Positions 1 to 9,137 of a stretch of 64,000 nucleotides of DNA are shown here, one piece after another (within the stretch, counting starts at the first letter, position 1; each line of letters begins with the position of its first letter). Under the pieces are notes generated by a model. The model did not search any database and was not told where the DNA came from. It saw nothing but the letters and a program-made list of their open reading frames with translations. This DNA is from Caulobacter zeae (lineage in GTDB: Bacteria; Pseudomonadota; Alphaproteobacteria; Caulobacterales; Caulobacteraceae), in contig NZ_PJRS01000045.1 of the NCBI RefSeq assembly GCF_002858925.1, forward strand, positions 36,342-100,341. Reading direction: 5' to 3'. The translations under genes and the position numbers were made by a program.

Positions 1-1244
1 GCAAGCACAAGGGCCGCTACTACCTCTACATCCCGGCCAAGTTCCCCAAGAACAACACCAGCTACGTGATCTGGGCCGACAAGATCGAGGGCCCGTGGTC
101 AGAGCCGATCGACCTGAAGCTGCCCGGCTACATCGACCCCGGCCACATCGTCGACGAGAACGGCGAGCGCTGGCTGTTCCTGTCGGGCGGCGACCGCATC
201 AAGCTGGCCCCCGACGGCCTGTCGACGGTCGGCAAGCCCGAGCACGTCTACAATCCCTGGCGCTATCCGGACGACTGGGACGTCGAGGGCTTCTCGCCCG
301 AAGGCCCCAAGGTCATGAAGAAGGGCGAGTACTTCTACATGATCACCGCCGTGGGCGGCACGGCCGGCCCGCCGACCGGCCACATGGTCATCGCCGCGCG
401 CGCCAGGTCGTTGGGCGGCCCGTGGGAGAACCACCCGAAGAACCCGCTGGTGCGCACCGTCGACAACGCCGAGAAGTGGTGGTCGCGCGGCCACGCCACC
501 CTGGTCGAGGGCTCGGGCGGCGAGTGGTGGAGCGTCTATCACGGCTACGAGAACGGCTTCTGGACGCTGGGCCGCCAGACCCTGCTGGCCCCGGTCACCT
601 GGACCAAGGACGACTGGTTCGACATCGGCGGCGGCGACCTGGCCAAGCCGATCAGGAAGCCGAAAGGCGGCACGGCGGTGCAGCACGGCATGGCGCTGTC
701 GGACGACTTCTCGACCGACAAGTACGGCGTGCAGTGGAACTTCTTCGATCCCAAGCCGGGCGAGCAGGACCGCATCAGCCGCTCGAACGGCGTGCTGAGC
801 CTCAAGGGCGCGGGCGAGGCCCCCTCAACAGGCTCGCCGCTGATCTTCGTCAACGGCGACCAGGCCTACGAGATCGAGTGCGAGATCGAGATCGATCCGG
901 AGACCCGCGCGGGCCTGATCCTGTTCTACGACCGCCAGCTCTATTGCGGCCTGGGTTTCGACACCAAGAACTTCGTCACCCACCAGTACGGCATCGAACG
1001 CGGGCGCCCCGCCAACCCGCATGGCTCCAAGATGCTCATGCGCCTGCGCAACAATCGCCACATCGTCGCCTTCCACACCAGCGGCGACGGCGGCAAGACC
1101 TGGAAGCGGTTCGACCGCGGCATGGAGGTCAGCGGCTACCACCACAATGTGCGCGGCGGCTTCCTGATGCTCAAGCCGGGCCTCTACGCCGCCGGCAAGG
1201 GCTCGGCCCGGTTCCGGAACTTCAAGTACCGGGCTCTGGACTAG
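1..1244 (+). CDS. Glycoside hydrolase family 43 protein, 5' end outside window
   Basis: The reading frame is already open at base 3 (KHKGRYYLYIPAK...), so the gene starts upstream and only its C-terminal ~413 residues are present. An internal GTG at 66 is not the real start. Repeated Tyr/Trp-rich blade motifs (RYYLYIP, DPGHIV, EYFYMITAVGG, EWWSVYHGY) are typical of the GH43 five-bladed propeller, and the VEGFSPEGP stretch looks like the catalytic-acid region. The last ~185 residues (from ALSDDFST) form a beta-sandwich like the C-terminal domain of GH43 xylosidases and arabinofuranosidases. It probably trims plant cell-wall side chains in the periplasm or outside the cell. The CE12-type esterase 150 bp downstream on the same strand supports a pectin or hemicellulose role; the exact substrate cannot be read from this fragment. 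Confidence 0.85.
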   Translation, partial: KHKGRYYLYIPAKFPKNNTSYVIWADKIEGPWSEPIDLKLPGYIDPGHIVDENGERWLFLSGGDRIKLAPDGLSTVGKPEHVYNPWRYPDDWDVEGFSPEGPKVMKKGEYFYMITAVGGTAGPPTGHMVIAARARSLGGPWENHPKNPLVRTVDNAEKWWSRGHATLVEGSGGEWWSVYHGYENGFWTLGRQTLLAPVTWTKDDWFDIGGGDLAKPIRKPKGGTAVQHGMALSDDFSTDKYGVQWNFFDPKPGEQDRISRSNGVLSLKGAGEAPSTGSPLIFVNGDQAYEIECEIEIDPETRAGLILFYDRQLYCGLGFDTKNFVTHQYGIERGRPANPHGSKMLMRLRNNRHIVAFHTSGDGGKTWKRFDRGMEVSGYHHNVRGGFLMLKPGLYAAGKGSARFRNFKYRALD

Positions 1245-1271
1245 GCCCTCAGATCCTCCCCATCCCCTTCA

Positions 1272-1377
1272 TCGTCATCCCGGAAAGCGCGCAGCGCTTA
1301 TCCGGGACCCAGGGGCCAAGCGTAGTGCGGCGGCCCCTGGGTCCCGGCTCTCCGCTTCGCTACGGCCGGGATGACGA
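1272..1377. repeat. Palindromic intergenic repeat, family C (CGTCATCC...GGATGACG)
   Basis: This ~105-bp element begins CGTCATCCCGGA and ends GGGATGACG, with an inner inverted pair (GGGACCCAGGGGCC / GGCCCCTGGGTCCC), so it can fold into a long hairpin. Related copies lie at 2290-2351 and 33667-33772. It fills the gap between the GH43 gene and the esterase. Confidence 0.8.
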
Positions 1378-1395
1378 GCCATTTTCGGAGTTGTG

Positions 1396-2271
1396 ATGAA
1401 GTCCCTCCTCCTCGCCGCCGCCCTGGCGACCGCCCCGATGGCCGCCCACGCCCAAGCGCCCGTCGCAGAACCCGAGCCGCCGATGTTCCGCGCCGTGAAG
1501 ATCGTGCTGATCGGCGACTCGACCACCGCCGTGATCGGCGGCTGGGGGCCCAGCTTCTGCGGCCAGCACGTCACCTCGTTCGCCGCCTGCATCAACCTGG
1601 CGCGCGGCGGCCGCTCCAGCGGCAACTACCGCACCGAGGGCTCGTGGCGGCTGGCCATGAAGGAGATCGGATCGGGCGGCTTCACCGACACCTATGTGCT
1701 GATCCAGTTCGGCCACAACGACCAGCCGGGCAAGCCGGGCCGCTCGACCGACCTGGCCACCGAATACCCCGCCAACCTCAAGCGCTACGTGGAAGAGGTG
1801 CGCGCCGCCGGCGGCAAGCCGGTGCTGGTCACGCCGCTGACTCGCCGGCAGTTCAAGGACGGCAAGCTGATCGACGACCTGGGCCCGTGGGCCGAAGCGA
1901 CCCGCAAGGTCGCGGCGGAGACCAAGACCCCGCTCGTCGACCTGCACGCCAAGTCCTACGCCGCCGTCCAGGCCATGGGCGCGGCCGAAGCCACCCGCTT
2001 CGCCCAGGTGCCGCCCTCGCCCGAGGTGCTGGCCGCCGCCAGGACCGGCGCCACGATCAGCGCCCAGCCGGCCGCTCCGGCCACGCCCGGCGCTAGCCCC
2101 GCCCCGGCCCAGCAGGCCCAGAACAACGCCGCCGTCGAACCGATGGGCCAGGCCAAGCTGTCGTTCGACTACACCCACCTGGGCCGCGACGGCGCAGACT
2201 ACTTTTCGAAGATCGTCACCGACGAACTGGCGGTCGCGGTCCCGGCCCTGCGGCGATATCTCGTGCCGTAG
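1396..2271 (+). CDS. Rhamnogalacturonan acetylesterase-like SGNH/GDSL hydrolase (CE12 type)
   Basis: 291 residues. The ATG at 1396 is preferred over the in-frame GTG at 1393 because GGAG lies at a suitable distance. A signal peptide ends near AAHAQA, predicting export. The SGNH blocks are visible in order: IGDSTT (nucleophile Ser), GRSSGNY (Gly), QFGHNDQ (Asn) and, near the C-terminus, DYTHLGRDG (Asp and His). These match the family of YesT/RhgT rhamnogalacturonan acetylesterases, which remove acetyl groups from pectin. A low-complexity Ala/Pro linker (about residues 215-250) before the Asp-His block is an unusual insertion. It follows the GH43 gene on the same strand and likely shares its transcript, although a palindromic repeat sits between them. 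Substrate assignment is by family only. Confidence 0.85.
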   Translation: MKSLLLAAALATAPMAAHAQAPVAEPEPPMFRAVKIVLIGDSTTAVIGGWGPSFCGQHVTSFAACINLARGGRSSGNYRTEGSWRLAMKEIGSGGFTDTYVLIQFGHNDQPGKPGRSTDLATEYPANLKRYVEEVRAAGGKPVLVTPLTRRQFKDGKLIDDLGPWAEATRKVAAETKTPLVDLHAKSYAAVQAMGAAEATRFAQVPPSPEVLAAARTGATISAQPAAPATPGASPAPAQQAQNNAAVEPMGQAKLSFDYTHLGRDGADYFSKIVTDELAVAVPALRRYLVP

Positions 2272-2289
2272 GGCGCGGATCAAAACTCC

Positions 2290-2351
2290 ACGTCATCCGG
2301 AAGCCGCGCAACGGCTATCCGGGACCCGGGGGACTACGGCCGGGATGACGG
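2290..2351. repeat. Palindromic intergenic repeat, family C, short copy
   Basis: Begins CGTCATCCGGAA and ends CCGGGATGACGG. It is a shortened version of the element at 1272-1377 and lies between the convergent esterase and TetR genes, where its hairpin could act as a two-way transcription stop. Confidence 0.75.
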
Positions 2352-2380
2352 AACCAGGCAGCCCCGCCTGCGGAAACCGC

Positions 2381-2977
2381 TTACCCCAGCAGGCAGGCCA
2401 AAACCGACTTCATGACCGTGGCCATGGCCTGGCGGTCCTGCTCGGGGTGGTTGACGCTGCGGATGACCAGGCCGTCGAACATCGCGCCGATCAGTTCGGT
2501 GCGGGCGGCGAACTCTGCCTCGCTCCATTCGGGCTTGCGGCTGCGCTCCAGCATCTGGCTGGCCAGGGCGCGCTCCTGGTCGTCGGCGGCGCGGACGATC
2601 GCGGCGACCTTGGGATTGCGCGAGGCCTCGGCCATCACCTCCAGCACCAGCGGCGCGCGGCGCGGGTCGTAGCACTTGCTGACCGCCTCATCGATGTGGT
2701 CGAGCATGGCGTCGAGCAGCGTGCCCGGCCGGCTTTCCAGCTCGGCGAACTTCTCGCGCATCTCGGCCAGGTCCTGGGCGACGATCGCCGCGACCATGGC
2801 TTCCTTGTTCTCGAAGTAGCGATAGATCTGGCCCACGCTCAGGCCCGCGGCCTTGGCGATCTCGGCCATGCTGGCGCCATGGAAGCCGGCCTGGCGCACC
2901 ACGTCACAGGCCGCGTCCAGAATCTGTTGCCGCCGCGCCTCGGGCGTCGGCTTGGCGTTTGAACTCACGTCGACCAT
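2381..2977 (-). CDS. TetR/AcrR-family repressor of the adjacent RND efflux operon
   Basis: 198 residues. The N-terminal TetR helix-turn-helix is clear: RRQQILDAACDVVRQAGF, then ASMAEIAKAAGLSVGQIYRYFENKEAMVAAIV (about residues 15-62). The C-terminal half is an alpha-helical ligand domain. It is divergent from the efflux operon starting at 3169; the 191-bp gap holds a 24-bp perfect palindrome at 3075-3098, the likely operator. By analogy with AcrR, MexR and TtgR, it should repress the pump and possibly itself, and be released by a toxic ligand. The ligand is unknown. The ATG start at 2977 is plausible, with a GTG nine bases inside as an alternative. Confidence 0.88.
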   Translation of the reverse strand: MVDVSSNAKPTPEARRQQILDAACDVVRQAGFHGASMAEIAKAAGLSVGQIYRYFENKEAMVAAIVAQDLAEMREKFAELESRPGTLLDAMLDHIDEAVSKCYDPRRAPLVLEVMAEASRNPKVAAIVRAADDQERALASQMLERSRKPEWSEAEFAARTELIGAMFDGLVIRSVNHPEQDRQAMATVMKSVLACLLG

Positions 2978-3037
2978 CGAGCGGTCCCGTTCTCCATTAC
3001 ATTTCCGTCAGGTCAACTGGGCCGACAGGACGGGGTG

Positions 3038-3066
3038 TTGACTTCGCCTTACCCCGGGCCTATGTC
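3038..3066 (+). promoter_or_regulatory. Candidate sigma-73-type promoter of the RND operon
   Basis: TTGACT at 3038-3043 and CCTATGTC at 3059-3066 resemble the Caulobacter housekeeping pattern (TTGACG, then GCTANAWC) with a 15-base spacer, slightly longer than usual. The predicted transcription start would fall just before or on the palindrome at 3075. Assigned by eye. Confidence 0.45.
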
Positions 3067-3074
3067 CAGCGCAA

Positions 3075-3098
3075 TTGAGAATGAACGTTCATTCTCAA
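3075..3098. promoter_or_regulatory. TetR-type operator, 24-bp perfect palindrome
   Basis: Twelve bases on each side of the centre at 3086/3087 are exactly complementary; the core is GAATGAACGTTCATTC. It lies between the divergent TetR gene and the efflux operon. GAATGAACGTTCATTC-like sites are typical for TetR regulators of RND pumps. One base further out, CAATTG and CAAATTG flank it almost symmetrically. Confidence 0.8.
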
Positions 3099-3168
3099 AT
3101 TGTTCATCATAGGCGCGTCGTCAAGGGGACCTCCCCCCCTGCGGCAGCCTGTCGCTCCGGGGATATCC

Positions 3169-4323
3169 ATGGCTATCAAACGTCCGCTCGCCGCTTCGGC
3201 GGTTCTTCTGGCGGCTGTCTCGCTCACCCTCGCCGCCTGCGGGCAAGGCAAGGGCGGAGCCGCGGGCGGCATGGGCGCGGGCGGTCCCACGCCCGTGGGC
3301 GTCGTGGTCGTCAAGACCGAGCCGGTGACCCTGACCAGCGAACTGCAAGGCCGCACCTCGGCCTATCTGGTCTCGGAAGTGCGTCCGCAGGTCGGCGGCA
3401 TCGTCAAGGCCCGCCTGTTCCAGGAAGGCTCCTACGTCCGCGCCGGTCAGCCGCTCTACCAGATCGAGCCGGCCACCTTCCAGGCGTCGCTCAACAGCGC
3501 CCAGGCGGGCCTGGCCCAGGCCCAGGCGACCTACACCGCCGCCAAGCTGAAGGCCGACCGCTACAAGGAACTGGTCGCGGTCAACGCCGTCTCCAAGCAG
3601 GACAACGACGACGCCCAGGCCGCCGCCCAGCAGGCCGCCGCGAACGTCGCCGCCCAGAAGGCCGCGGTCGAGAACGCCCGCATCAACCTGGGCTGGACCC
3701 GCGTGGTCGCCCCGATCTCGGGCCGCATCGGCAAGAGCTCGGTGACCCCCGGCGCCCTGGTCACCGCCAGCCAGGCCACGGCCCTGGCCACCATCCAGAA
3801 CCTCGACAAGATCTATGTCGACCTGACCCAGTCGTCGGCCGAACTGCTGCAGCTGCAGCGTGATCTCGCCGGCGGCCAGCTGGGCCGCTCGGGTTCGGCC
3901 CAGGTCAGCCTGAAGCTGGAAGACGGCTCGACCTACCCGGTGCAGGGCCGCCTGGACTTCGCCGACGTCACCGTCGACCAGACCACCGGCTCGTTCGGCC
4001 TGCGCGCCACCTTCGACAACCCGAACGGCACGCTGCTGCCGGGCATGTACGTTCGCGCCACCCTGGGCAAGGGCGTGGCCTCCAACGGCGTGCTGATCCC
4101 GCAGGCCGGCGTCAGCCGCGACCCGAAGGGCAACGCCACGGTCACCGTGGTCGGCGCCAAGGGCGTGGCCGAGATCCGTCCGATCACCGTCGGCCAGACG
4201 GTCGGCGACAAGTGGCTGGTCACCTCCGGCCTGAAGGTCGGCGACCAGGTCATCGTCGAAGGCCTGCAGAAGGTCCGTCCTGGCGCGCCCGTGAAGGCCG
4301 CCGTCATCACCGCTCAACGCTAA
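3169..4323 (+). CDS. RND efflux periplasmic adaptor (AcrA/MexA-type lipoprotein)
   Basis: 384 residues from the ATG at 3169. The frame is open back to 3100, but that would place the signal peptide internally and overlap the operator region. The N-terminus (MAIKRPLAAS...LTLAAC) is a lipoprotein signal with lipobox LAAC, Cys at residue 24, so the protein is probably anchored to the inner membrane. The order of domains is typical: barrel-sandwich strand (EVRPQVGGIVKARLFQEGSYVRAGQPLYQIEP), Ala/Gln-rich alpha-hairpin coiled coil (about residues 90-160), then beta-barrel and membrane-proximal domains. It bridges the inner-membrane pump encoded 12 bases downstream and the outer-membrane channel encoded third in the operon. 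Drug range cannot be read from sequence. Confidence 0.93.
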   Translation: MAIKRPLAASAVLLAAVSLTLAACGQGKGGAAGGMGAGGPTPVGVVVVKTEPVTLTSELQGRTSAYLVSEVRPQVGGIVKARLFQEGSYVRAGQPLYQIEPATFQASLNSAQAGLAQAQATYTAAKLKADRYKELVAVNAVSKQDNDDAQAAAQQAAANVAAQKAAVENARINLGWTRVVAPISGRIGKSSVTPGALVTASQATALATIQNLDKIYVDLTQSSAELLQLQRDLAGGQLGRSGSAQVSLKLEDGSTYPVQGRLDFADVTVDQTTGSFGLRATFDNPNGTLLPGMYVRATLGKGVASNGVLIPQAGVSRDPKGNATVTVVGAKGVAEIRPITVGQTVGDKWLVTSGLKVGDQVIVEGLQKVRPGAPVKAAVITAQR

Positions 4324-4335
4324 GGCCGGCCCACA

Positions 4336-7300
4336 ATGCTGTCCCGTTTCTTCATCGACAGACCCATCTTCGCATGGGTGGTCGCGATCGTGATCATGCT
4401 GGCGGGGGCGCTCGCCATCCGCACGCTGCCGATCGCGCAGTATCCCGAGATCGCCCTGCCGCAGGTCTCGGTCTCCGCCAACTATCCGGGCGCCTCGGCC
4501 AAGACGGTCGAGGACAGCGTCACCCAGGTCATCGAACAGAAGATGAAGGGCCTCGACGGCCTGGATTACATGTCGTCGACCAGCGACAGCTCGGGCTCGG
4601 CCACGGTCACCCTGACCTTCAAGGCCGGCACCGACATCGACATCGCCCAGGTGCAGGTCCAGAACAAGCTGCAGACTGCCACCGCCCTGCTGCCGCAGGA
4701 AGTGCAGCAGCAAGGCCTGACGGTCGCCAAGTCGGCCCGTAACTTCATGATGGTCGTCGGCCTCTATTCGGAGAGCAACGCCACCACCAACACCGACCTG
4801 GCCGACTACATCGCGTCCAACATCCAGGACCCGCTGAGCCGCGTCGACGGTGTCGGCGAAGTGCAGCTGTTCGGCGCCCAGTACGCCATGCGCATCTGGC
4901 TCGACCCGAACAAGCTGTCGTCCTACAGCCTGACGCCTTCGGACGTGTCGGCGGCCATCCAGGCCCAGAACGCGCAGGTTTCGGCCGGCCAGCTGGGCGG
5001 CACGCCCAACCTGCCGGGCACGGGCCTGAACGCCACGATCACGGCCCAGTCGCGCCTGCAGACGCCCGAAGAGTTCGAGAACATCATCGTCAAGAACAGC
5101 ACGGGCGGGGCCCTGGTCCGCCTGCGCGACGTCGCCCGCGTCGAGCTGGGCGCCGAAAGCTACGTCTCGACCGCCAAGTTCAACGGCCGTCCGGCCGCGG
5201 GTCTGGCCATCCGCCTGGCCCCGGGCGCCAACGCCCTCGACACCGCCAAGGCGGTGAAGGAGCAGATGGCAACGCTCGAGAAGACCTTCCCGGCCGGCTA
5301 CAAGTACGTCGTTCCCTACGACTCCACGCCGTTCGTGGAACTGTCGATCCACGAAGTGATCAAGACGCTGGTTGAAGCCATCATCCTGGTCTTCATCGTC
5401 ATGTTCCTGTTCCTGCAGAACTGGCGCGCCACCCTGATCCCGACCATCGCCGTCCCGGTCGTCCTCCTGGGCACCTTCGGCATCCTCGCGGCCTTCGGCT
5501 ACTCCATCAACACCCTGACCATGTTCGGCCTCGTGCTGGCCATCGGCCTGCTCGTCGACGACGCCATCGTCGTGGTCGAGAACGTCGAGCGGGTGATGAG
5601 CGAGGAGGGCCTCTCCCCCGTCGAGGCCACCCGCAAGTCGATGGGCGAGATCACCGGCGCCCTGATCGGCATCGCCCTGGTGCTGTCGGCGGTGTTCGTG
5701 CCGATGGCCTTCTTCAGCGGTTCGCAAGGCGTCATCTACCGCCAGTTCTCGATCACCATCGTCTCGGCGATGATGCTGTCGGTCGTGGTCGCCCTGGTGC
5801 TGACGCCGGCGCTCTGCGCCACCATGCTGAAGCCGCATGACCGCGCCCACGGCGAGGCTCTGCGCACCGATCATCCGGGCGCGCTCGGTGCGGTGATCAA
5901 CTTCTTCAACCGCTTCTTCAACTGGTTCAACCGCAGCTTCAACGACGTCTCGGGACGCTATCAGGGCGGGGTCCGCAAGATCCTCGGCCGCAGTGTCCGC
6001 TGGATGGCCATCTACGGCGTGATCATCCTGGTCATGGGCCTGCTGTTCGTCCGCCTGCCCAGCGCCTTCCTGCCGGAAGAAGACCAGGGGATCATGATCA
6101 CCCTCGTCCAGCTGCCGCCGGGCGCCACCGAGGAACGCACCCTGGGCGTCCTCGACCAGGTCCGCAGCCACTTCATGGACGACGAGAAGGAAGCCGTGCA
6201 GTCGGTGTTCACCGTCTCGGGCTTCAGCTTCAGCGGCGCCGGCCAGAACGCCGGTCTCGCCTTCGTACGCCTGAAGGACTTCGACGAACGCAAGGCCGCC
6301 AACCTCAAGGCTCCGGCCGTCGCCGGCCGCGCCATGGGCAAGTTCCTGCAGATCCGCGATGCGATGGTGTTCGCCGTCGTGCCGCCGGCCGTGCCGGAAC
6401 TGGGCACCTCGTCGGGCTTCGACTTCCAGCTGCAGGACATCGGCGGCGTGGGCCATGACGCCCTCACCGCGGCCCGCAACCAGGTCCTGGGCATGGCTGG
6501 CCAGGATCCCAACCTGGTCGGCGTGCGTCCCAACGGCCAGGAAGACACCCCGCAGCTGAAGATCGACATCGACCAGGCCAAGGCCGGCTCGATGGGCCTG
6601 ACCACGGCCGACATCAACGCGGCGCTCAGCGCGGCGTGGGGCGGTTCGTACGTCAACGACTTCATCGACCGCGGCCGGGTGAAGAAGGTCTACATGCAGG
6701 CCGACGCGCCCTACCGCATGAAGCCCGAAGACCTGAACAACTGGTACGTCCGCAACAGCAGCGGCCAGATGGTGCCCTTCTCGGCCTTCGCCACGACCCG
6801 CTGGGTCTACGGCTCGCCGCGTCTGGAGCGCTACAACGGCCTGTCGTCGATGAACATCCAGGGTGCTCCGGCCCCGGGCAAGAGCTCGGGCGACGCGATG
6901 GCGGCCATGGAGAAGATCGCCGCCCAGCTGCCGGCCGGCATCGGCTTCGAATGGACCGGCCTGTCGGCCCAGGAACGTGAAGCGGGCAACCAGGCTCCGG
7001 CCCTGTACGCGATCTCGATCCTGGTGGTGTTCCTGCTGCTGGCGGCCCTCTACGAGAGCTGGTCGATCCCGCTGTCGGTCATCATGGTCATCCCGCTCGG
7101 CATCGTCGGCGCCCTGCTGGCGACCACCCTGCGCGGCCTGAGCAACGACATCTACTTCCAGGTGGGCCTGCTCACGACCATGGGCCTGGCGGCCAAGAAC
7201 GCCATCCTGATCGTCGAGTTCGCCAAGGAGATCTACGAGCGCACCGGCAACCTGGTGGAAGCCACGCTGGAAGCCGTCCGCATCCGTCTGCGCCCGATCA

Positions 7301-7530
7301 TCATGACCTCGCTGGCCTTCGTCTTCGGCGTTCTGCCGCTGGCGATCTCCAACGGGGCCGGCTCGGGCAGCCAGCACGCGATCGGCACGGGCGTCATCGG
7401 CGGCATGCTGTCGGCGACCATCCTGGCGATCTTCTTCGTCCCGCTGTTCTTCGTGATCGTGGAACGGATCTTCAAGCCCAAGCCCCGTCACCACGACGAG
7501 GCCCCCGCCGCTCCGGTGGAAAGCCACTGA
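4336..7530 (+). CDS. RND multidrug efflux permease, HAE1 family (AcrB/MexB type)
   Basis: 1064 residues, the normal length of a proton-driven hydrophobe/amphiphile RND pump. The N-terminus MLSRFFIDRPIFAWVVAIVIMLAG is the standard first transmembrane helix. The proton-relay acidic pair lies in GLLVDDAIVVVENVERVM near residues 406-409, matching Asp407/Asp408 of AcrB, and the TM10 lysine is in GLAAKNAILIVEFAKE near residue 951. Two large periplasmic loops and twelve TM segments are apparent. It forms the inner-membrane trimer of the tripartite pump with the proteins encoded before and after it. Twelve bases separate it from the adaptor gene and one base from the channel gene. Confidence 0.96.
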   Translation: MLSRFFIDRPIFAWVVAIVIMLAGALAIRTLPIAQYPEIALPQVSVSANYPGASAKTVEDSVTQVIEQKMKGLDGLDYMSSTSDSSGSATVTLTFKAGTDIDIAQVQVQNKLQTATALLPQEVQQQGLTVAKSARNFMMVVGLYSESNATTNTDLADYIASNIQDPLSRVDGVGEVQLFGAQYAMRIWLDPNKLSSYSLTPSDVSAAIQAQNAQVSAGQLGGTPNLPGTGLNATITAQSRLQTPEEFENIIVKNSTGGALVRLRDVARVELGAESYVSTAKFNGRPAAGLAIRLAPGANALDTAKAVKEQMATLEKTFPAGYKYVVPYDSTPFVELSIHEVIKTLVEAIILVFIVMFLFLQNWRATLIPTIAVPVVLLGTFGILAAFGYSINTLTMFGLVLAIGLLVDDAIVVVENVERVMSEEGLSPVEATRKSMGEITGALIGIALVLSAVFVPMAFFSGSQGVIYRQFSITIVSAMMLSVVVALVLTPALCATMLKPHDRAHGEALRTDHPGALGAVINFFNRFFNWFNRSFNDVSGRYQGGVRKILGRSVRWMAIYGVIILVMGLLFVRLPSAFLPEEDQGIMITLVQLPPGATEERTLGVLDQVRSHFMDDEKEAVQSVFTVSGFSFSGAGQNAGLAFVRLKDFDERKAANLKAPAVAGRAMGKFLQIRDAMVFAVVPPAVPELGTSSGFDFQLQDIGGVGHDALTAARNQVLGMAGQDPNLVGVRPNGQEDTPQLKIDIDQAKAGSMGLTTADINAALSAAWGGSYVNDFIDRGRVKKVYMQADAPYRMKPEDLNNWYVRNSSGQMVPFSAFATTRWVYGSPRLERYNGLSSMNIQGAPAPGKSSGDAMAAMEKIAAQLPAGIGFEWTGLSAQEREAGNQAPALYAISILVVFLLLAALYESWSIPLSVIMVIPLGIVGALLATTLRGLSNDIYFQVGLLTTMGLAAKNAILIVEFAKEIYERTGNLVEATLEAVRIRLRPIIMTSLAFVFGVLPLAISNGAGSGSQHAIGTGVIGGMLSATILAIFFVPLFFVIVERIFKPKPRHHDEAPAAPVESH

Positions 7531-7531
7531 G

Positions 7532-8962
7532 ATGATGCTTCGTAACCTCACCCTCACCCTGCTGGCGGCCAGCGCGCTGACTGCCTGCACCATGGCCCCC
7601 AAGTACGAGCGACCGGCCCTGCCGGTCGCCACGACCTGGCCCACGGCTTCGGCCAACGGCCAGGCGGCTTCGGCAGGCGACCTCGCCTGGAAGCAGGTGT
7701 TCGAGGATCCCCGCCTGGCGGGGACCATCGACCTGGCCCTGGCCAACAACCGCGACCTGCGGGTCGCGGTGCTCAACATCGAGCAGGCCCGCGCCACCTA
7801 TCGCATCCAGCGCGCGGCCCTGCTGCCGACGGTCAACGGCACGCTCTCGGGCACCAAGAGCGAGACCCCGACGGCGGCTTCGGGCTTCGGCTCGGCGATC
7901 GGCGGCTCGGGCTCGCTGGAGATCGAGAACTACAACGCCACCGTCGGCGTCACCTCGTACGAGCTCGACATTTTCGGGCGCGTGCGCAGCCTCAAGGACC
8001 AGGCGCTGCACAGCTACCTGGCCACCGAGGAGACCGCCCGGGCGACGCAGATCAGCCTGATCGCCGAGACGGCCAACGCCTGGCTGACCCTGGCGGCCGA
8101 CCAGGACCTGCTGGCCCTGGCCAAGGACACGCTGAAGAGCCGTGAAGACAGCCTCGCCCTGGCCCAGCGCCAGTTCGACGTCGGCGCGGCCTCGCAGCTG
8201 GACCTGCGCACCTCGCAGACCCTGGCCGAGACCGCCCGTTCGGACGTGGCGACCTACACGGCCCAGGTCGAGCGCGACAAGAACGCCCTGCGACTGCTGG
8301 CCGGTACGGAAGTTCCGGCCGACCTGCAGCCCGCCGGCGGCCTGATCACCGCCCAGATCCTTCCCGATCTGCCGGCGGGCGTGGCCTCGGACGTGCTGAC
8401 CCGTCGTCCCGACGTGCTGGCCGCCGAGCACAGCCTGATGGGCGCCAACGCCAATATCGGCGCGGCCCGCGCGGCCTTCTTCCCGCGCATCAGCCTGACC
8501 GGCTCGTACGGCAGCGCCAGCGCCGACCTCGACGGCCTGTTCAAGAGCGGCACCAAGAGCTGGAGCTTCGCCCCCAGCATCAGCGTGCCGATCTTCGCCG
8601 GCGGGGCCAACAAGGCCGGGCTCGACAGCGCCAAGGCCGGCCAGAAGATCGCCGTGGCGACCTACGAGAAGACCGTGCAGACGGCCTTCCGCGAGGTTTC
8701 CGACGCCCTGGCCACTCAGGCCACGATCGGCGATCGCCTGGCCGCCCAGGAACGGGTGGCCGCCGCCGCCGCCGACACCGCGCGCCTGACCAAGCTGCGC
8801 TACGACCGCGGCGTCGACAGCTCGCTCGTCCTGCTCGACGCCCAGCGCACGCAGTATTCGGCCCAGCAGGGCCTGATCAACGCGCGCCTGGCCCGGGCCA
8901 GCAACCTGGTCACGCTCTACAAGGTCCTCGGCGGCGGCGCTCCCGCCGGCAAGGGGTCCTGA
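7532..8962 (+). CDS. Outer-membrane efflux channel lipoprotein (NodT/OprM family)
   Basis: 476 residues; ATG codons at 7532 and 7535 are both possible. The N-terminus carries a lipobox (LTAC, Cys at residue 19), followed by PKYERPALPVATTWP, a signature opening of NodT-family outer-membrane factors. Two OEP repeats cover about residues 60-250 and 275-465 with long Ala/Leu-rich helices (LALANNRDLRVAVLNIEQARATYRIQRAALLPTVNG is the start of the first). It would trimerise into the TolC-like duct completing this pump. It is the last gene of the operon and is followed by a GC hairpin at about 8966-9000. Confidence 0.94.
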   Translation: MMLRNLTLTLLAASALTACTMAPKYERPALPVATTWPTASANGQAASAGDLAWKQVFEDPRLAGTIDLALANNRDLRVAVLNIEQARATYRIQRAALLPTVNGTLSGTKSETPTAASGFGSAIGGSGSLEIENYNATVGVTSYELDIFGRVRSLKDQALHSYLATEETARATQISLIAETANAWLTLAADQDLLALAKDTLKSREDSLALAQRQFDVGAASQLDLRTSQTLAETARSDVATYTAQVERDKNALRLLAGTEVPADLQPAGGLITAQILPDLPAGVASDVLTRRPDVLAAEHSLMGANANIGAARAAFFPRISLTGSYGSASADLDGLFKSGTKSWSFAPSISVPIFAGGANKAGLDSAKAGQKIAVATYEKTVQTAFREVSDALATQATIGDRLAAQERVAAAAADTARLTKLRYDRGVDSSLVLLDAQRTQYSAQQGLINARLARASNLVTLYKVLGGGAPAGKGS

Positions 8963-8965
8963 ACT

Positions 8966-9000
8966 GATCGGGGAGGGTAAGGCCCCTCCCCCAACCGATC
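8966..9000 (+). terminator. Hairpin after RND operon, possible terminator without T-tract
   Basis: GGGGAGGG (8970-8977) pairs with CCCTCCCC (8984-8991), framed by GATCGG and CCGATC. The stem is strong but no run of T follows, so termination would be Rho-assisted, or the element may only stabilise the mRNA end. The rest of the gap to 9137 shows no gene. Confidence 0.5.
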
Positions 9001-9137
9001 CCCGCGCGACGGTGCGGGGCTGATCGCGGCGGCATCCCCCCGGACACGCCGCGACCGGAAGGGGCGCATCACCCCCCCAATCCCAGATGCGTCCCTTCCA
9101 CCCTACTTCCTGACAATCTGTCCAGCGCCCTGCGCAG

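Noticed and set aside
3121..7797. Minus-strand open frame of 1558 codons opposite the RND operon
   Set aside because: It is antisense to well-identified efflux genes, rich in Arg/Gly/His/Asp and without domains. Long antisense frames are expected when third positions are nearly all G or C.
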